Positions 55,192-64,000 are shown, counted from the stretch's first letter. The stretch is DNA of 64,000 nt from Candidatus Electryonea clarkiae (GCA_030765455.1 JAVCCM010000108.1:1-64000), one strand, 5' to 3'. Program-made: numbers and translations. Notes: a model not told the origin generated them from the sequence alone.

Positions 55192-56061
55192 TTGAAGCTG
55201 AATTTTTCTAAATATCATGGGGCTGGCAATGATTTCATAATGATCGACAACCGTGATAATGATCCTGGAATATTAAAATCTCTTACGCCAGAAGTGATCA
55301 ACAGCCTCTGTATGGATCATCTTGGGATAGGTGCTGATGGAGTTATCATCGCGGAGAAGAATGCTGATTCCAGGGTACAATATACTATGAATTACTTTAA
55401 TGCTGACGGATCCCAGGCTGAGATGTGCGGTAATGGGCTGCGTTGCCTGGTGCAATTCCTGGTTGACCTTGGTGAACCGGTGACTGCCAAGTCTGAAATA
55501 GAAATATTGACAGGCGCTGGAATAGTGAAATGTATGTTTATTGATAACAACTACATTAAAGTGAATATGCCTCTCCCCTCTTTTAAACCGGCTGATATTA
55601 AAACCTCACTGACAAAAACAAAAAAAGTCTCTATAAATGTGCCCGGGCTTAAGGAAAAAGTAACCGGTACCGCTGTAAGCATCGGGAATCCTCATTTTGT
55701 TATCTATAACACCGAGATGTGGGAAGGTGATGATATCCATACCATAGGGCATAGACTTGAGATATATGAAGATGTATTTCCGGAAGGTGTAAATGTAGGT
55801 TTTGCACGCAAGGAATCAGTTGATTCTATTGCTCTTGTGGTCTGGGAACGTGGTGTAGGTGTTACTCTCGCATGTGGCAGCGGCGCGGTAGCTGCAGTGG
55901 CGGTGGGAATCGCTGAAGGTAAGTTTAATTTTGACCAAAAGATTACTGTAAGAATGCCCGGCGGAATGTTAGCTGTGACAATCGGAAAAGAATGGAGCAG
56001 CGCCGTCCTGGAAGGTGAAGCAGTTAAAGTATTTGATGGCGAAATTGAATTACCATCTTAA
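55192..56061 (+). CDS. dapF: Diaminopimelate epimerase
   Basis: A 289-residue enzyme converting LL- to meso-diaminopimelate for lysine and peptidoglycan synthesis. It begins NFSKYHGAGNDFIMIDNRD; both catalytic cysteines are present (Cys79 in AEMCGNGLRC and a second near 228 in LACGSGAVAA). It has GNPHFVIYN and VGVTLACGSG motifs. It starts at TTG with GAGGAG nine bases upstream. It follows the SDR gene closely. Confidence 0.95.
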   Translation: MKLNFSKYHGAGNDFIMIDNRDNDPGILKSLTPEVINSLCMDHLGIGADGVIIAEKNADSRVQYTMNYFNADGSQAEMCGNGLRCLVQFLVDLGEPVTAKSEIEILTGAGIVKCMFIDNNYIKVNMPLPSFKPADIKTSLTKTKKVSINVPGLKEKVTGTAVSIGNPHFVIYNTEMWEGDDIHTIGHRLEIYEDVFPEGVNVGFARKESVDSIALVVWERGVGVTLACGSGAVAAVAVGIAEGKFNFDQKITVRMPGGMLAVTIGKEWSSAVLEGEAVKVFDGEIELPS

Positions 56062-56634
56062 AAACTTTCTATCCAAAATATTCGTCTTAATCACTACAGT
56101 TTGTGTTACGAACTGCGAATAGCATGCGCACTACTGTGCATGATGTTTACACCTCGGCGACAAGGAGTTTAATCTTCATTCAACCAATAGTAGTCTTTAC
56201 ACAACTTATGTTATTAATAAACATAAGAACGTTTTCTCTACTCCAATATCCCGACAAACTGGTATGCTGATTGCCTTATATTCAAGCGATGGAAGCGTTT
56301 GGACAAAGGTCACTCTTTACTGTTCATTGTATTATTGCTTCCTTATACGTTACCCCGACGTATTGTTATGCATCTCCCATTTGAAATTGAAAAGCTTGCT
56401 GTTCTCTCTGCAACCGTTAGCTATGAGCTGTTATATGCATACGGCTTTGTACCGAGAATTTATCTGGAAAACTGTTTGGCTTCCTCAAATTTTACCCCGA
56501 ATTAAGGAATCCATTCATACGATACTATCCCCGTTTCAGGTGAAGCTTCAAAGTGTTAATTATAAAAACACTCGAAGTTTTACCTTTAGATTTTTGATTG
56601 TGCTTCAGCATGTTTTTACAGAAGGGAAATCGAT
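56062..56634. other. Gene-free leader region of the first DUF4900-like gene
   Basis: No gene is supported. From about 56284 to the ATG at 56635 the sequence is repeated, with divergence, at 58462-58823 before the paralog. A conserved small palindrome, ATACGT-taccccg-ACGTAT, lies at 56345-56363. It may hold a long regulated 5' leader. Confidence 0.5.
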
Positions 56635-58128
56635 ATGAACCGGATTATCACAAAAAACCGCAGTGGCAGCATTATGATGAATACCCTGATAATTGTATTC
56701 TTCCTGGTCGCTACCGGAACTGCTTTTATGATGTGGGCTGTAGATGAATCTTACCAGGCAGATTTCGATCTTGCTCGGTCGCAGGCATATTACACAGCTC
56801 AGCATGGAATTCTTTCAGAAGCTCTGAACACTATGCGATCACGTAACTTTAACGCCCTCCCTGCAGGATATGAGAGACTTCATGACGGTTCCTGGGTTCT
56901 TAATAATGGGGAACATGTAGGAGGTTTTGTTGATATTGGTATCCGCCGGGTTGATGATAATCAGGACGTAAATATTTTCCAGACAATTAATCAATATGAC
57001 CTGGAAGCGACCGGTATTGTACAGATGAACGATGCATATCAACGATTAGTTGATGTGAAACGTTCAGTTACCATGAGAACTCAGTTGCGTACTTACGCCA
57101 GTTACATGTACCTGACGAATGACGAAATGACTTTACATAATGAGATAATCTGGTTTTGGACTCCGGATACATTGTATGGCAGGGTGCATTCAAACAGCAT
57201 GATTGGCATACACAATGCCCCCCAATTTCACGGTCCTGTAAGCAGCACAGCTCCAAATTTCGTTGAAGGACCACAACAGGCCTGGTTTGCATTTGAACCA
57301 CAGTTCAATGCTCCTCATGTTTACTTCCCTGAAACTGCAGAGAATTTAAGAGCAGGAGCTGCCGGTGGCGGTGGATATGTATCCAATGGTGATGGAGCAT
57401 GGCAATCAAGGCTGACTGCCTCTCAAGGTGGTTGGTTCCTTGAACAATGGCGAGCTGCTGTACCATACGATTGCACGAGAATTGAAAATTCTCGTAACTT
57501 TCCCTACGGCAACAATTTAGCGCTATTCATTGAAGGCGATGTTCAATTTTTCGGGTCGCAAGGCGAACTTGGTATGGTGGCAGGAAAAACAACAATCGGC
57601 ACTTCAGGTGATCTGGAATTATGGGATAATGTACTATACACCGGTCTGACCCCGGGTAATTTGCCTGAAACATTTGATGATGATTTCCCTCATATACTTG
57701 GTTTAGTCAGCGAAGGAAGAATTCTTATAAAAGATGTTTATCCAAACGGCAGGGGTAATGGAGGAATTGGAGACGGTAGCCATGATCGAAGGCATATTGT
57801 TATAACAGCCGCAATGGTTGCACTTGGCGAACAATTCACTTTTGAACATCAGAATGATACCTGGAGCACATATAATTGGTGCGCATGCCCTGGTGAACAT
57901 TGTGGTGAGTTTGATGAAAGAGGTTCAATTTACCTCAGAGGCGCAGTTACACAAATGCGGCGTGGTTATGTCCATCGTTCGAACTGCGGTGGCACGGGAT
58001 ATGCTAAAGATTATTACTATGACTTCAGGCTGGAAAAAACTCCTCCCCCCTTCTATCTGGAAGCTACCGATGAAGAGGGTGCAAGCTTATTCGATATTGT
58101 CTGGTGGAAAGAAGAAGCGCCTGAATAA
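56635..58128 (+). CDS. PilX/DUF4900-like surface protein, paralog 1
   Basis: A 497-residue protein. Residues 12-34 form a hydrophobic N-terminal helix (MMNTLIIVFFLVATGTAFMM) continuing into a helix, as in pilin-like PilX proteins, but without a classical GFTLIE processing site. The body matches DUF4900-type patterns as recalled: TLHNEIIWFWTPDTLYGRVH, SNSMIGIHNAPQFHGPV, and LALFIEGDVQFFGSQG with GTSGDLELWDNVLY. A Cys cluster, NWCACPGEHCG, and later SNCGG may bind metal or form disulphides. A type IV pilus-like or surface role is likely; no pilus genes adjoin it. Confidence 0.75.
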   Translation: MNRIITKNRSGSIMMNTLIIVFFLVATGTAFMMWAVDESYQADFDLARSQAYYTAQHGILSEALNTMRSRNFNALPAGYERLHDGSWVLNNGEHVGGFVDIGIRRVDDNQDVNIFQTINQYDLEATGIVQMNDAYQRLVDVKRSVTMRTQLRTYASYMYLTNDEMTLHNEIIWFWTPDTLYGRVHSNSMIGIHNAPQFHGPVSSTAPNFVEGPQQAWFAFEPQFNAPHVYFPETAENLRAGAAGGGGYVSNGDGAWQSRLTASQGGWFLEQWRAAVPYDCTRIENSRNFPYGNNLALFIEGDVQFFGSQGELGMVAGKTTIGTSGDLELWDNVLYTGLTPGNLPETFDDDFPHILGLVSEGRILIKDVYPNGRGNGGIGDGSHDRRHIVITAAMVALGEQFTFEHQNDTWSTYNWCACPGEHCGEFDERGSIYLRGAVTQMRRGYVHRSNCGGTGYAKDYYYDFRLEKTPPPFYLEATDEEGASLFDIVWWKEEAPE

Positions 58129-58180
58129 ATATATAAAGAATCGAAATATACCTCCTCTCCTTTCGATTCGCTTGACAAGG

Positions 58181-58215
58181 GAAACCCACTGTAATAGGCT
58201 GGTTTTCCTTGTCAT
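58181..58215 (+). terminator. Hairpin after paralog 1
   Basis: GACAAGGGAAACC near 58174-58186 and GGTTTTCCTTGTC near 58201-58213 pair with one mismatch, 45 bases after the stop. The U-tract is weak. The same hairpin region occurs after paralog 2 with a better T-run. Confidence 0.55.
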
Positions 58216-58461
58216 TACTGTTGTTATTGAAGCATGGAAGATGAACGTCAACTCCTAAGTATTGTTTACTTTTGAATCCGAGTTGTTAGAGTAGTTCACT
58301 TTCGATGAAGTTAATTGTTTTTTTCTCAGTTTTTGAAAGCCGATACAAATAAAACAGCCCGAAAGTATTAGCTCCGGGCTGGCAATCATTAATGATTTTA
58401 AAGAAGACCATATTCCCTTCTTCAAAATCCTGTTAGGCTGGTACGCCGCTTGCTTTATGAA
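58216..58461. other. Linker between duplicated units
   Basis: It contains CAGCCCG/CGGGCTG (58355-58361 and 58375-58381) with AAAA before it, a terminator-like hairpin for the minus strand with no matching gene, and a copy of the ATCGAAAGTG palindrome near 58289-58312. No gene is supported. Confidence 0.45.
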
Positions 58462-58823
58462 TAAACGTTGAAAGTGTAAAACTAAGGTCACTCTGTTACT
58501 GTTCATTATTTTATTACATCCTTATACGTTACCCCGACGTATTGTTGTATTGTTATGCATCCCCCTTTTAAAATTTAACAGATTGCTGTTCTCTCGGCAA
58601 CCTTATAGCTATGAGTTGTATTCATAGTTGTGGCTCTAACCGAGAAGTTGTCTGAAAAACTGCTTGGTTACCCCAAATATCTACCCCGATCCAGGGAGCC
58701 ATTCAATCGATACTATCCCCGCTCCAGGTGATGCTTCAAGGTGTTTTTTATTAAAACATTTCAAGTTTCACCTTAAGATTCTTGATTGTGCTTCAGCATG
58801 CTATTTACAGAAGGGAAATCGAT

Positions 58824-60317
58824 ATGAACCGGATTATTAAAAGGAACCGTAACGGCAGCATTATGATCAATACCCTATTGATTATATTTTTCTTAGTCGC
58901 ATCTGGAACTGCTTTTATGATGTGGGCTGTAGATGAATCTTATCAAGCTGATTTCGAACTTGCCCGGTCGCAGGCATATTACACAGCTCAACATGGGATT
59001 CTTTCAGAAGCTCTGAGTACTATGCGATCACGAAATTTCAACGCTCTCCCGGCAGGATACGAAAGACTTCATGATGGATCATGGCTTCTTGAAAATGGAG
59101 AACAAGTCGGAGGTTATGTTGATATTGGCATCCGCCGGGTTGATAATAATCAGGAAGTAAATGTTTTCCAGACTATTAATCAATATGATTTGGAAGCAAC
59201 CGGTATTGTGCAGATTAACGATGGACACCAAAGAGTGGTTGATGTGAAACGCTCAGTTACCATGAGAACTCAGTTGCGTACTTTCTCCGGTTACATGTAT
59301 CTGACAAATAATGAAATGACTATGTTTAATGAAATTATCTGGTTCTGGACACCGGATACATTATATGGCAGGGTACATTCAAACAGCATGATTGGCATAC
59401 ACAATGCTCCACAATTTCATGCTCCAATAAGCACAACAGCTTCCTACTTTGTAGATGGAAAGCAACAAGCCTGGTTTGCATTCGATCCACAGTTTGATGC
59501 TCCTCGGGTTTATTTCCCTGAAACTGCTGAAAATCTTAGAGCAGGAGCTGCCGGTGGAGGTGGATATGTTTCAAATGACGACGGTACATGGCAATCAAGG
59601 CTGACTGCGACTCAGGGAGGATGGTTCCTTGAACAATGGCAAGTAGGTGTTCCCTACGATTCTACCAGGATTGAAATTTCTCGTAACTTCCCTTTCGGCA
59701 ACAATCTTGCAATATTCATTGAAGGTGATGTTCAATTTTTCGGGTCGCAAGGCGGCGTGGGGATGGTAGCTGGAAGAACTACAGTCGGCACTTCCGGCGA
59801 TTTAGAATTATGGGATAATGTGCTTTACTCCGGACTGACAACAGGTCATTTTCCAGAAAAGATTGAAGAGGATTTCCCCCATATGCTCGGTTTAGTAGGC
59901 GAGGGAAGAATCATTATTAAGGATGTTTATCCCAACGGCAGGGGAAATGGATTGAGTAGGCCCGGTGGTCATAATAGACAACATATCATCATTACTGCAG
60001 CATTGGTTGCACTTGGTGAACAATTCACTTTTGAACACCAGAACGATAATTGGAACACATATAATTGGTGCGCATGCCCTGGTGAACATTGTGGTGAGGG
60101 GGATGAAAGAGGTTCAATTTATCTCAGAGGCGCAGTTACTCAAGTGCGTCGTGGTTATGTACATCGTTCAAACTGCGGCGGTACAGGATACGCCAAGGAT
60201 TATTATTATGACTTGAGGCTGGAAAGGATTCCTCCCCCCTTCTATCTTGAAGCAATCGATGAAGAGGGCGCAAGCTTATTCGATATTGTCTGGTGGAAAG
60301 AAGAAGCGCCGGAATAA
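58824..60317 (+). CDS. PilX/DUF4900-like surface protein, paralog 2
   Basis: A 497-residue paralog of the preceding protein, the same length and highly similar throughout. The start ATG at 58824 was taken from the shared GAAGGGAAATCGATATGAAC context; the frame continues 14 codons upstream only by chance. It keeps the N-terminal helix (MINTLLIIFFLVASGTAFMM), the GRVHSNSMIGIHNAPQFHAP core and the NWCACPGEHCG cluster. Differences are spread over the whole length, including short insert variants near GGHNRQH, so both copies appear under selection. A terminator follows. Confidence 0.75.
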   Translation: MNRIIKRNRNGSIMINTLLIIFFLVASGTAFMMWAVDESYQADFELARSQAYYTAQHGILSEALSTMRSRNFNALPAGYERLHDGSWLLENGEQVGGYVDIGIRRVDNNQEVNVFQTINQYDLEATGIVQINDGHQRVVDVKRSVTMRTQLRTFSGYMYLTNNEMTMFNEIIWFWTPDTLYGRVHSNSMIGIHNAPQFHAPISTTASYFVDGKQQAWFAFDPQFDAPRVYFPETAENLRAGAAGGGGYVSNDDGTWQSRLTATQGGWFLEQWQVGVPYDSTRIEISRNFPFGNNLAIFIEGDVQFFGSQGGVGMVAGRTTVGTSGDLELWDNVLYSGLTTGHFPEKIEEDFPHMLGLVGEGRIIIKDVYPNGRGNGLSRPGGHNRQHIIITAALVALGEQFTFEHQNDNWNTYNWCACPGEHCGEGDERGSIYLRGAVTQVRRGYVHRSNCGGTGYAKDYYYDLRLERIPPPFYLEAIDEEGASLFDIVWWKEEAPE

Positions 60318-60365
60318 ATATTTAAAGAATCAAAATATACCTCCTCTCCTTTCGATTCGCATAAC

Positions 60366-60405
60366 AAGGAAAACCCGTCAAAAATGGTGGGTTTTCTTTT
60401 CAGTG
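60366..60405 (+). terminator. Rho-independent terminator after paralog 2
   Basis: AAAACCC near 60370-60376 and GGGTTTT near 60389-60395 pair across a 12-base loop and are followed by CTTTT. It lies about 50 bases after the stop at 60317. Confidence 0.7.
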
Positions 60406-60424
60406 CAGTTTAAACTTTGATCGA

Positions 60425-61528
60425 TTAATGATCATTTGTGGATTTCTTGATAAACCCTTTTCTGTCTTTTTTGGGCGACCAGCCTTTCAGAGAAATTAGT
60501 TCATCTATCAGTTCAGAAGCTCTCGGTGTGATCTTTTCAGGCAGGTGATAACTGATCCGGACTAAAAGATCACCATGCAAACCATTTGAATTTAATAATC
60601 CCTTTCCCTTCACTTTCAAAATTTTACCCTGCTTCAGACCGGGTTGAATTGACAATTTTATTTTCTCATCAGGAGTAGGGACTTCAATCTCACCGCCGGT
60701 CAACAGTTCCTTAAGATTGATAGCATAATCATATATAAGATCATCGCCGCGTGGAGCGAAATAATTGTTCTGTGTGGATACAATCATCACCTTCAGATTT
60801 CCGGCAGCAGTGCCACCGGTTCCAATATTTCCCTGTGCTTTTATAGTCATCACTTCATCGGCTTTTGTTCCAGCGGGGACATCGATAGTCAGAGGTATTT
60901 TTCCCCTGGCGATCCCTTTACCGCCACATTGGAGACATCGTTCTCTAACGATAAATCCTTTGCCTTTACAGTTGGTGCAAGTGACAAAAACTGTTTTTCC
61001 CTGTTTACTCGTTGGTACTTCACCGATACCGAGGCAGATTTTACATTGGACCGGACTTGATCCCGGTTTCCTCCCGGTGCCGCCGCATACCGAGCAGGGT
61101 CCATCACGCTTGATCATGACCCGTTTCTTGATTCCCCGTGCAAGTTCGAGTTCGTCTATTTCCAGTGTGATTTTCAGGTCTTTTCCCCGGCGAGGCACAT
61201 TTGCTGTCTGTTCAGCGGTGTAGCTTCCGAATCCTGTTTTCCATGCGCTCTTAAAATAATCGAAGAATGATTCTGAGGATTGTTTTTGCGATGCAGCTTT
61301 TGATTTTGCTCTAACTCGCTCTTTTTCGTGGAAGGCACGTCGTTGGGTAGGATCAGACAGGATCCGATATGCCTCGGATATTCGTTTGAAACGGTCCTCT
61401 GCCAAGCGATCACCTGAATTAAGATCAGGATGATACTTCTTAGCCAGGCGACGATAGGCGCTTTTTATCTGCTCGGCGGTTGCGTCAGGTTGAACCCCAA
61501 GCTCCTCGTAATAGGAACGATTTTTCAA
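60425..61528 (-). CDS. dnaJ: DnaJ-family chaperone
   Basis: A 367-residue Hsp40. The J domain (about 4-65) has HPD at 33-35. The usual Gly/Phe-rich linker is reduced to a short charged, Ser-rich stretch (about 70-110). Four zinc motifs (CSVCGGTG, CKICLGIG, CTNCKGKG, CLQCGGKG) lie at about 145-206, followed by the substrate-binding C-terminal domains ending near GLHGDLLVRISYHLPE. The start is TTG at 61528. It is not next to dnaK or grpE here, and the short linker hints it may be a secondary DnaJ. Confidence 0.9.
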   Translation of the reverse strand: MKNRSYYEELGVQPDATAEQIKSAYRRLAKKYHPDLNSGDRLAEDRFKRISEAYRILSDPTQRRAFHEKERVRAKSKAASQKQSSESFFDYFKSAWKTGFGSYTAEQTANVPRRGKDLKITLEIDELELARGIKKRVMIKRDGPCSVCGGTGRKPGSSPVQCKICLGIGEVPTSKQGKTVFVTCTNCKGKGFIVRERCLQCGGKGIARGKIPLTIDVPAGTKADEVMTIKAQGNIGTGGTAAGNLKVMIVSTQNNYFAPRGDDLIYDYAINLKELLTGGEIEVPTPDEKIKLSIQPGLKQGKILKVKGKGLLNSNGLHGDLLVRISYHLPEKITPRASELIDELISLKGWSPKKDRKGFIKKSTNDH

Positions 61529-61699
61529 CTATTATTTCCCGATTTGAAAACAGATGGCATTTCTGAATAGGACAAGATACGCTCAAGCACAATAAAGTTC
61601 AAACTTGATTCCTTAATTTCGATAAATCTTATTAACCACAAAGATGATAAAGAAAAACTGATCTGTTTTTGTTTCATTGAGTGATACGATTATCAATTT

Positions 61700-61726
61700 A
61701 AAACCCGGGCTGATTATAACCCGGGT
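61700..61726 (-). terminator. Terminator of the flagellar operon
   Basis: ACCCGGG (61703-61709) and CCCGGGT (61720-61726) form a 7-bp GC stem with a 10-base loop. On the minus strand it is followed by TTTTAAATT. It lies about 50 bases beyond the stop at 61776. The rest of the gap 61529-61775 shows nothing else. Confidence 0.7.
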
Positions 61727-61775
61727 GCATTAATAGTTTATATTTTAGATATTGTTACCCGATCATTCCCCCAAT

Positions 61776-62234
61776 TTATTCACGGGATTGGTTCGGGATA
61801 ACGTGACGCAGCATGTTTTCTGCCGTTTTATCGACAACAGCCGGTTTATCATAGAAATTGTCTTCCATCCGCCTCTTAATTGTCTCTGGATCTGCAGTTC
61901 TTCCTGCGTCACCGATGGACACTTCCACCATTTTTCCGGCAAGCGCTTCTTCAGCTTCAGGGGAATCGTAATAACCTTCTTCAAGACGTTTTTTTACCGC
62001 TGCCAGTTTTTCGGAACGGTCTTCATCACCATACGCCTCCCGGTGCAGGCGAACCAGCTCCTGGTAACGGCTGATTTCCTCAGCATCTACAGAAAACCTG
62101 GCGATATCGTCAGCAGTCTGATCCGTCCGGATAGATTTATCTTCCGGGCGTAATTCTTCTGCAGCCGGCGGTTTATCAATATGTTTGGGAGCGACCTCTG
62201 AGGGTCCTTTCCCCGGAGTGATCTTGTCGATCAT
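61776..62234 (-). CDS. FlgM-like protein with two repeated helical motifs
   Basis: A 152-residue acidic protein of unknown function, last in the fliD-fliS group. The first 45 residues are Pro/Lys/Glu-rich and probably disordered. Two related motifs follow: VKKRLEEGYYDSPEAEEALA (about 80-99) and IKRRMEDNFYDKPAVVDKTA (about 119-138), each resembling the sigma-28-binding end of FlgM (IKERIxxGxYxVxxxxVA). FlgM is an anti-sigma factor for flagellar genes. The two-motif form and position after fliS make a regulatory flagellar role plausible, but it is not shown. Confidence 0.55.
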   Translation of the reverse strand: MIDKITPGKGPSEVAPKHIDKPPAAEELRPEDKSIRTDQTADDIARFSVDAEEISRYQELVRLHREAYGDEDRSEKLAAVKKRLEEGYYDSPEAEEALAGKMVEVSIGDAGRTADPETIKRRMEDNFYDKPAVVDKTAENMLRHVIPNQSRE

Positions 62235-62279
62235 TTCTTTCTGCCTTTCTCCTGCGCCATTTGAATCAGAAAATTAGGA

Positions 62280-62666
62280 TTAAGCAGTTGCAACTTGTTT
62301 TCTCGCCTGGTTCCACGCATCACGAAGATCAACCAGGATCTCTATAACAGGAATTAGCTTCTCGGGATTACTGTTTGCATTTGCTGTAATTAACTCGCGA
62401 GTAAAGAAATCATATAAAGCATCGAGCTTCTTAGCAAATTCTCCCGTACCTGCCTCAGGATTGATTGATTTTCGTAATTCGCTTATCAATTCGAAAGCGA
62501 GATCGAAACTCTTGGTACGTGCAGTATAATCTCCTTCAATCATTCCTCTCGACGCTTCTTTTAATGCCCTGATAATAGCATTATAAGTCGTGACGACAAG
62601 ACTGCCGGGATCAGCTGTTGAAAAGCTGACATTGTTATACTGCTCATATGGATTAAACTGCGCCAT
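62280..62666 (-). CDS. fliS: Flagellar export chaperone FliS
   Basis: A 128-residue helical chaperone that binds flagellin before export. Family features are MAQFNPYEQYNNVSFSTADP near the start, LVVTTYNAIIRALKEASRGM, and the long helices with LDALYDFFTRELITANANSN and DLRDAWNQA. It lies 131 bases downstream of fliD on the same strand. An AAGGAAG site precedes the ATG. Confidence 0.93.
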   Translation of the reverse strand: MAQFNPYEQYNNVSFSTADPGSLVVTTYNAIIRALKEASRGMIEGDYTARTKSFDLAFELISELRKSINPEAGTGEFAKKLDALYDFFTRELITANANSNPEKLIPVIEILVDLRDAWNQARKQVATA

Positions 62667-62797
62667 ACATCTTCCTTTTTAAAACTTAAACTATTGCTCT
62701 TACTTTTTCAAGTCCTTTTAACGGACAAATTATTAAATATCATCTCTATCATATTATCAATATTACCATCAATACTACAAATCTTTAATCAATCGCT

Positions 62798-64000
62798 TTA
62801 CATTGAACTCAACCAGGATCCCTGGTTCCTGGCTAATGAAACAGCCTGTTCCATCGCAAGGAATTTTTTCTCAAGCTGTGTACGTTTTATCTCAAGTCTT
62901 CTTTCCCAAGCCAGGAGTTGGTCATCCAGGTCAGTTATTTGATCTTCATATCCGTCCTTGACAATTTTGATAACTCCATCAATACTGTCAGTCCATATTT
63001 CAACATTATTTTTAGATTGAATCGCGACACCGGTTCCAAGCCTGATGTCAGCGCTGGTCGTACCTGCACCACCCCCAGGATAATTGAATTTTATTCGTAG
63101 CCCTTGAACCTCCGAGTATTCTTTCCCTACCAGGTAAGTATTATTCTCGATTGTTGCAGCATAACCACCAATAGTATTTGTGCCACTTGAATCAAGATTT
63201 CCACTTGCATCATAAGCCGCTTGAACAGCGTAAGTTCCACCTTTTGTGTGCTCAGTGCGAGTAAAATATTCAAGGTCGTTTGAAGTTGAACTTTGAGTGA
63301 AAACAAAGAGATCGATAATATCATCAATGTCTGTTTCAAGAGCTTCCTGCAACTCGGTGCTATTAACTGATAATTGTCCCCCGGGACCGATATCAATTCC
63401 TATACTCGAAAGGTTACTGAATTTTGCGCCGGCGTCCAGGTCAGGAACTGCCTGTGCGACGACTTCCAGGAGTTTTGTTTTGATAGATTGTATTTGGGAA
63501 TCCCCCATCAAAATTCCCATAATTTCATTCTCGGCATCATATCTTGTCTTAACCGTCATTTCCAGCATGACAGCATTATAATCATCAACCCAATCATTAA
63601 TTTTCTGTTTGACCAGGGAAAGATCTTCCTGTATTTGAATTGTAACGCCTAATGCGTCAGCATCTTTCAATGAAAGCGTAACACCATTAATTACATCATC
63701 TATCGTATTTGTTTCGCGTGTAATCCAGGTAGCAACGGGGAATCCATCAACCCTGATTTCTGAATCCTGCGCTGATTTTGTCTCAGTAAACGTCCCTGAA
63801 TCAAACTCTGTTCCAGTTCCAAGAGTAGTTGTATCTTGCACCGCAATAGTATTTGAAAGCCCTGGTTCCTTTGAAGAGAGTACCAAGTGTAACGGATCGA
63901 CAGCTCCGCCATCATCAATTGTTGACGCCACTACATAAGGTGTATCATCATCAATATTGTCAGCAGCAGTATTAATTAGTTGAACTAATCCAATTAAAGT
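62798..64000 (-). CDS. fliD: Flagellar hook-associated protein 2 (filament cap), partial
   Basis: The C-terminal 400 residues of FliD; the frame is open to the window edge, so the N-terminus lies outside. A GTG at 63931 is not the real start because codons upstream continue FliD-like sequence (LVQLINTAADNIDDDTPYVV). Visible features are ATWITRETNTIDDVINGVTL, SLKDADALGVTIQIQEDLS, then KINDWVDDYNAVMLEM, and a C-terminal coiled coil (LDDQLLAWERRLEIKRTQLE). It caps the filament and directs flagellin polymerisation. It is first of the fliD-fliS-FlgM-like group visible here. Confidence 0.92.
   Translation of the reverse strand, partial: TLIGLVQLINTAADNIDDDTPYVVASTIDDGGAVDPLHLVLSSKEPGLSNTIAVQDTTTLGTGTEFDSGTFTETKSAQDSEIRVDGFPVATWITRETNTIDDVINGVTLSLKDADALGVTIQIQEDLSLVKQKINDWVDDYNAVMLEMTVKTRYDAENEIMGILMGDSQIQSIKTKLLEVVAQAVPDLDAGAKFSNLSSIGIDIGPGGQLSVNSTELQEALETDIDDIIDLFVFTQSSTSNDLEYFTRTEHTKGGTYAVQAAYDASGNLDSSGTNTIGGYAATIENNTYLVGKEYSEVQGLRIKFNYPGGGAGTTSADIRLGTGVAIQSKNNVEIWTDSIDGVIKIVKDGYEDQITDLDDQLLAWERRLEIKRTQLEKKFLAMEQAVSLARNQGSWLSSM

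Larger units (their letters stand above)
56284..58215 (+). repeat. Tandem segmental duplication, unit 1
   Basis: This segment and 58462-60405 are diverged copies covering leader, gene and 3' hairpin (offset about 2.18 kb), separated by a 250-base linker. Start regions match as AGAAGGGAAATCGATATGAA in both, apart from one possible base at the 5' end. Confidence 0.8.
58462..60405 (+). repeat. Tandem segmental duplication, unit 2
   Basis: Diverged second copy of 56284-58215, including leader, the ATACGT/ACGTAT palindrome at 58524-58542, coding region and terminator. Confidence 0.8.

Noticed and set aside
58255-58506. 83-codon minus-strand frame in the duplication linker
   Set aside because: It spans a terminator-like hairpin and the start of the duplicated leader, with no ribosome binding site; although a minus-strand terminator-like hairpin is present, no gene could be supported.
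60765-61223. 152-codon plus-strand frame antisense to dnaJ
   Set aside because: It mirrors the zinc-finger region of dnaJ and has a Pro/Ser-rich shadow-type composition.

Overview
The window looks like a chromosomal segment of an uncultured, Gram-negative, flagellated bacterium of the Fibrobacteres-Chlorobi-Bacteroidetes (FCB) type. The signs are a TolC/RND efflux system and lipoproteins (outer membrane), a secreted CotH protein ending in a YPNPFN-type sorting domain, and a perfect Bacteroidetes-style promoter (TTTG-N20-TAnnTTTG) before the butyrate kinase gene. Fli genes at the right edge imply motility. IorAB with butyrate kinase and a flavodiiron protein point to fermentative or anaerobic life. 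The phylum is inferred from gene content; no rRNA or tRNA was seen. TTG and GTG starts are frequent.

Layout: 1-2.3 kb is an accessory patch (IS630 transposase start, HNH nuclease, a conserved 388-residue protein) threaded with one inverted repeat family. 2.3-3.3 kb is a TerB/J-like protein. 3.5-21.1 kb is a housekeeping block, all on the + strand: valS, a DUF4139 protein, recG, parA-parB-glnD, an NlpC/P60 lipoprotein, ligA, efp-accB-accC, gcvH and gcvPA. A slipin gene follows, closed by a strong hairpin at 22.1 kb. 23.0-31.2 kb holds two export systems: tolC-mfp-RND and a three-gene ABC exporter.

31.2-38.7 kb is on the - strand: a PseG-like enzyme overlapping a flavodiiron protein gene, a large lipoprotein, and two secreted proteins with FlgT-like N-termini. 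39.3-43.5 kb has a PEGA-like membrane protein and the buk-iorA-iorB operon, expected to couple 2-oxoacid oxidation through acyl-CoA to ATP. 43.8-46.5 kb is the CotH protein. 46.5-52.1 kb is a repeat-rich accessory island enclosing small membrane proteins and a PIN-like nuclease. 52.2-56.1 kb has tkt and, divergently, an SDR lacking its catalytic Ser and Tyr, then dapF. 56.3-60.4 kb is a tandem duplication of a PilX/DUF4900-like surface protein gene with its leader. 60.4-64 kb carries dnaJ and the flagellar group fliD (cut by the window edge)-fliS-FlgM-like gene.

The strongest leads for unrecognised biology are: a triple 33-base repeat inside valS; an RND pump without its TM4 aspartates; the active-site-less SDR; the PIN island; the inverted-repeat-flanked HNH cassette; and the two-motif FlgM-like protein. 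Many intergenic gaps hold short palindromic repeats of families common in environmental genomes.
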